Below are positions 5,826 through 6,656 of a stretch of 6,656 bases of DNA, one piece after another. Source of the stretch: Synergistaceae bacterium. GTDB lineage: Bacteria > Synergistota > Synergistia > Synergistales > Synergistaceae. Made by a program: the position numbers and the translations under genes. The notes below the pieces were generated by a model. It saw nothing but the letters and a program-made list of their open reading frames with translations, was not told the DNA's origin and did not search any database. Position 1 is the stretch's first letter, and each line of letters opens with the position of its first letter. The stretch lies in NCBI GenBank assembly GCA_031283975.1, contig JAITAT010000180.1:1-6656 (forward strand). Reading direction: 5' to 3'.

Positions 5826-6656
5826 ATGAAAGATGAGATTTTAGAAAAAATAATGAAATATAATAATATTGATGATGTAGTTTATTGTAATGGAAAGTTC
5901 CGTTCTCTGCATTCTGAAAAGCACTTTTCTTTTTATAATTTTGCGTCTGAAAACTTGTCCTACAATTGGGACAGCGAGCTCGAGAATATAATTGACGAAA
6001 TCGACTCCCCTCATCCAATAGATTTCTACGAAAGACTATCGGTCACTAACTACATAAGATCGTTTTTAGAAGCAACATCTGATAAAGTGGTTTGTGATTT
6101 TGGCTGTTCTGCAGGATATATGCTCAAAGAAATTAAAAATGTCAATGATAACGCGGTTTTACTTGGTGTCGATGTCGAGGAAAGCGGTCTTTCAAAACTT
6201 AACGCCACTGATCCTGACATAATGCTTTTCAAATTTGATATAACTGCTATCCCCTTTCCAGATGAAATATTGGATGTGGTTATCTGTTTAAACGTTCTTG
6301 AGCATATTGAAAACGATGTTGATGTTCTTGGTGAATTTTCACGCGTATTAAAGAACGAAGGCATCGTATGTATAGTAGTGCCGTATAACCCTAGTCTTTA
6401 CGATTATTACGATGAAGCATGCAAACATGTCAGGAGATACGCTAAGAATGAGCTGATTCATAAAATGATGAAAAACGGTTTTGATGTTATAAATTACAAC
6501 TACATTGGATGTACTGCTTACATACCTTTTTATATCAAGAAAAAAATTAGTAACTTTTTCCATAACTCGAGGAGATCAGTGGATAAGATGAAAGATGATA
6601 ATGAAAAAACAAAGAATAGCGCCTTGCTTTGGAAAATTTTTGAACTTGATTATCAA
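5826..6656 (+). CDS. Class I SAM-dependent methyltransferase, 3' end outside window
   Basis: The frame is open for 277 codons to the window edge, so the C-terminus is missing. A Rossmann-type SAM-binding fold (Methyltransf_11-like, about residues 85-185) is clear: motif I VVCDFGCSAGYM (88-99), an acidic residue after strand 2 in LGVDVE (113-118, Asp116), FDI (137-139) after strand 3, and motif post-I/IV DVVICLNVLEHIENDVDVL (150-168) with VLEH. PYNPSLYDYYDE (186-197) followed by HVRRYAKNEL (201-210) and NGFDV is a pattern I associate with methyltransferases found in glycan, lipid or surface-polysaccharide clusters; the substrate cannot be told. The N-terminal 75 residues are not recognised, and the C-terminal part (about 240-270) is very Lys/Asn-rich. 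Codon use is strongly AT-biased (TTA, AAT, GAT, AAA), unlike the genes to the left, which suggests transfer. ATG at 5826 follows a strong Shine-Dalgarno. Confidence 0.85.
   Translation, partial: MKDEILEKIMKYNNIDDVVYCNGKFRSLHSEKHFSFYNFASENLSYNWDSELENIIDEIDSPHPIDFYERLSVTNYIRSFLEATSDKVVCDFGCSAGYMLKEIKNVNDNAVLLGVDVEESGLSKLNATDPDIMLFKFDITAIPFPDEILDVVICLNVLEHIENDVDVLGEFSRVLKNEGIVCIVVPYNPSLYDYYDEACKHVRRYAKNELIHKMMKNGFDVINYNYIGCTAYIPFYIKKKISNFFHNSRRSVDKMKDDNEKTKNSALLWKIFELDYQ

Noticed and set aside
5677..6018. Open frame on the - strand across the spacer and the methyltransferase 5' end
   Set aside because: It is antisense to the methyltransferase reading frame, which has a strong Shine-Dalgarno and clear SAM motifs; the minus-strand translation shows no known features.
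1..6656. CRISPR arrays, tRNA or rRNA genes, insertion sequences, known defence systems
   Set aside because: No regularly spaced repeats, cloverleaf or rRNA-like stretches, transposase motifs or defence domains were seen on either strand.

Overview
The window holds two unlike parts. Positions 1 to about 5592 are a compact block of conserved bacterial housekeeping genes, all on the + strand and packed without real gaps. From about 5593 to the end the sequence is AT-rich and carries a spacer followed by one accessory gene that runs off the right edge.

Layout of the left part: (1) the 3' portion of a membrane-bound 7TMR-HD phosphohydrolase of the PgpH/YqfF type, a probable cyclic-di-AMP phosphodiesterase, open at the left edge; (2) ybeY, the metal-dependent endoribonuclease of 16S rRNA maturation; (3) a CNNM/CorC-HlyC family protein (DUF21 membrane domain, CBS pair, CorC_HlyC domain); (4) era, the GTPase of 30S assembly; (5) a RecO-type DNA repair protein with a four-cysteine zinc site. 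Junctions are a 9-base gap, a GTGA start/stop overlap, a 17-base overlap and another GTGA overlap, so the five genes look like one translationally coupled operon joining second-messenger turnover, 16S rRNA maturation and 30S assembly, ion homeostasis and recombination repair. The grouping of a 7TMR-HD protein, ybeY, a CorC-like gene, era and recO is a known conserved bacterial neighbourhood, especially in Firmicutes and relatives.

Layout of the right part: a 233-base spacer (5593-5825) with no convincing gene and no recognisable rho-independent terminator, holding an unusual run of three alternating inverted-repeat arms, a weak candidate promoter and a strong Shine-Dalgarno; then a class I SAM-dependent methyltransferase (5826 to the edge, incomplete) of the kind often found in glycan or surface-polysaccharide gene clusters. 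Base composition falls abruptly at recO's end, from usually above 50% GC to about 17-38% in sampled 60-base stretches of the methyltransferase gene, which suggests horizontally acquired or at least differently evolving DNA.

Organism: a bacterium of moderately high GC with frequent ATA isoleucine codons and GTG starts. Gene order and protein style would fit Synergistota or a deep Firmicutes-like lineage; this is a low-confidence impression, not a sequence-proven assignment. I found no CRISPR array, tRNA, rRNA, complete mobile element or recognisable new system. The most interesting place is the housekeeping/accessory junction at 5590-5830.
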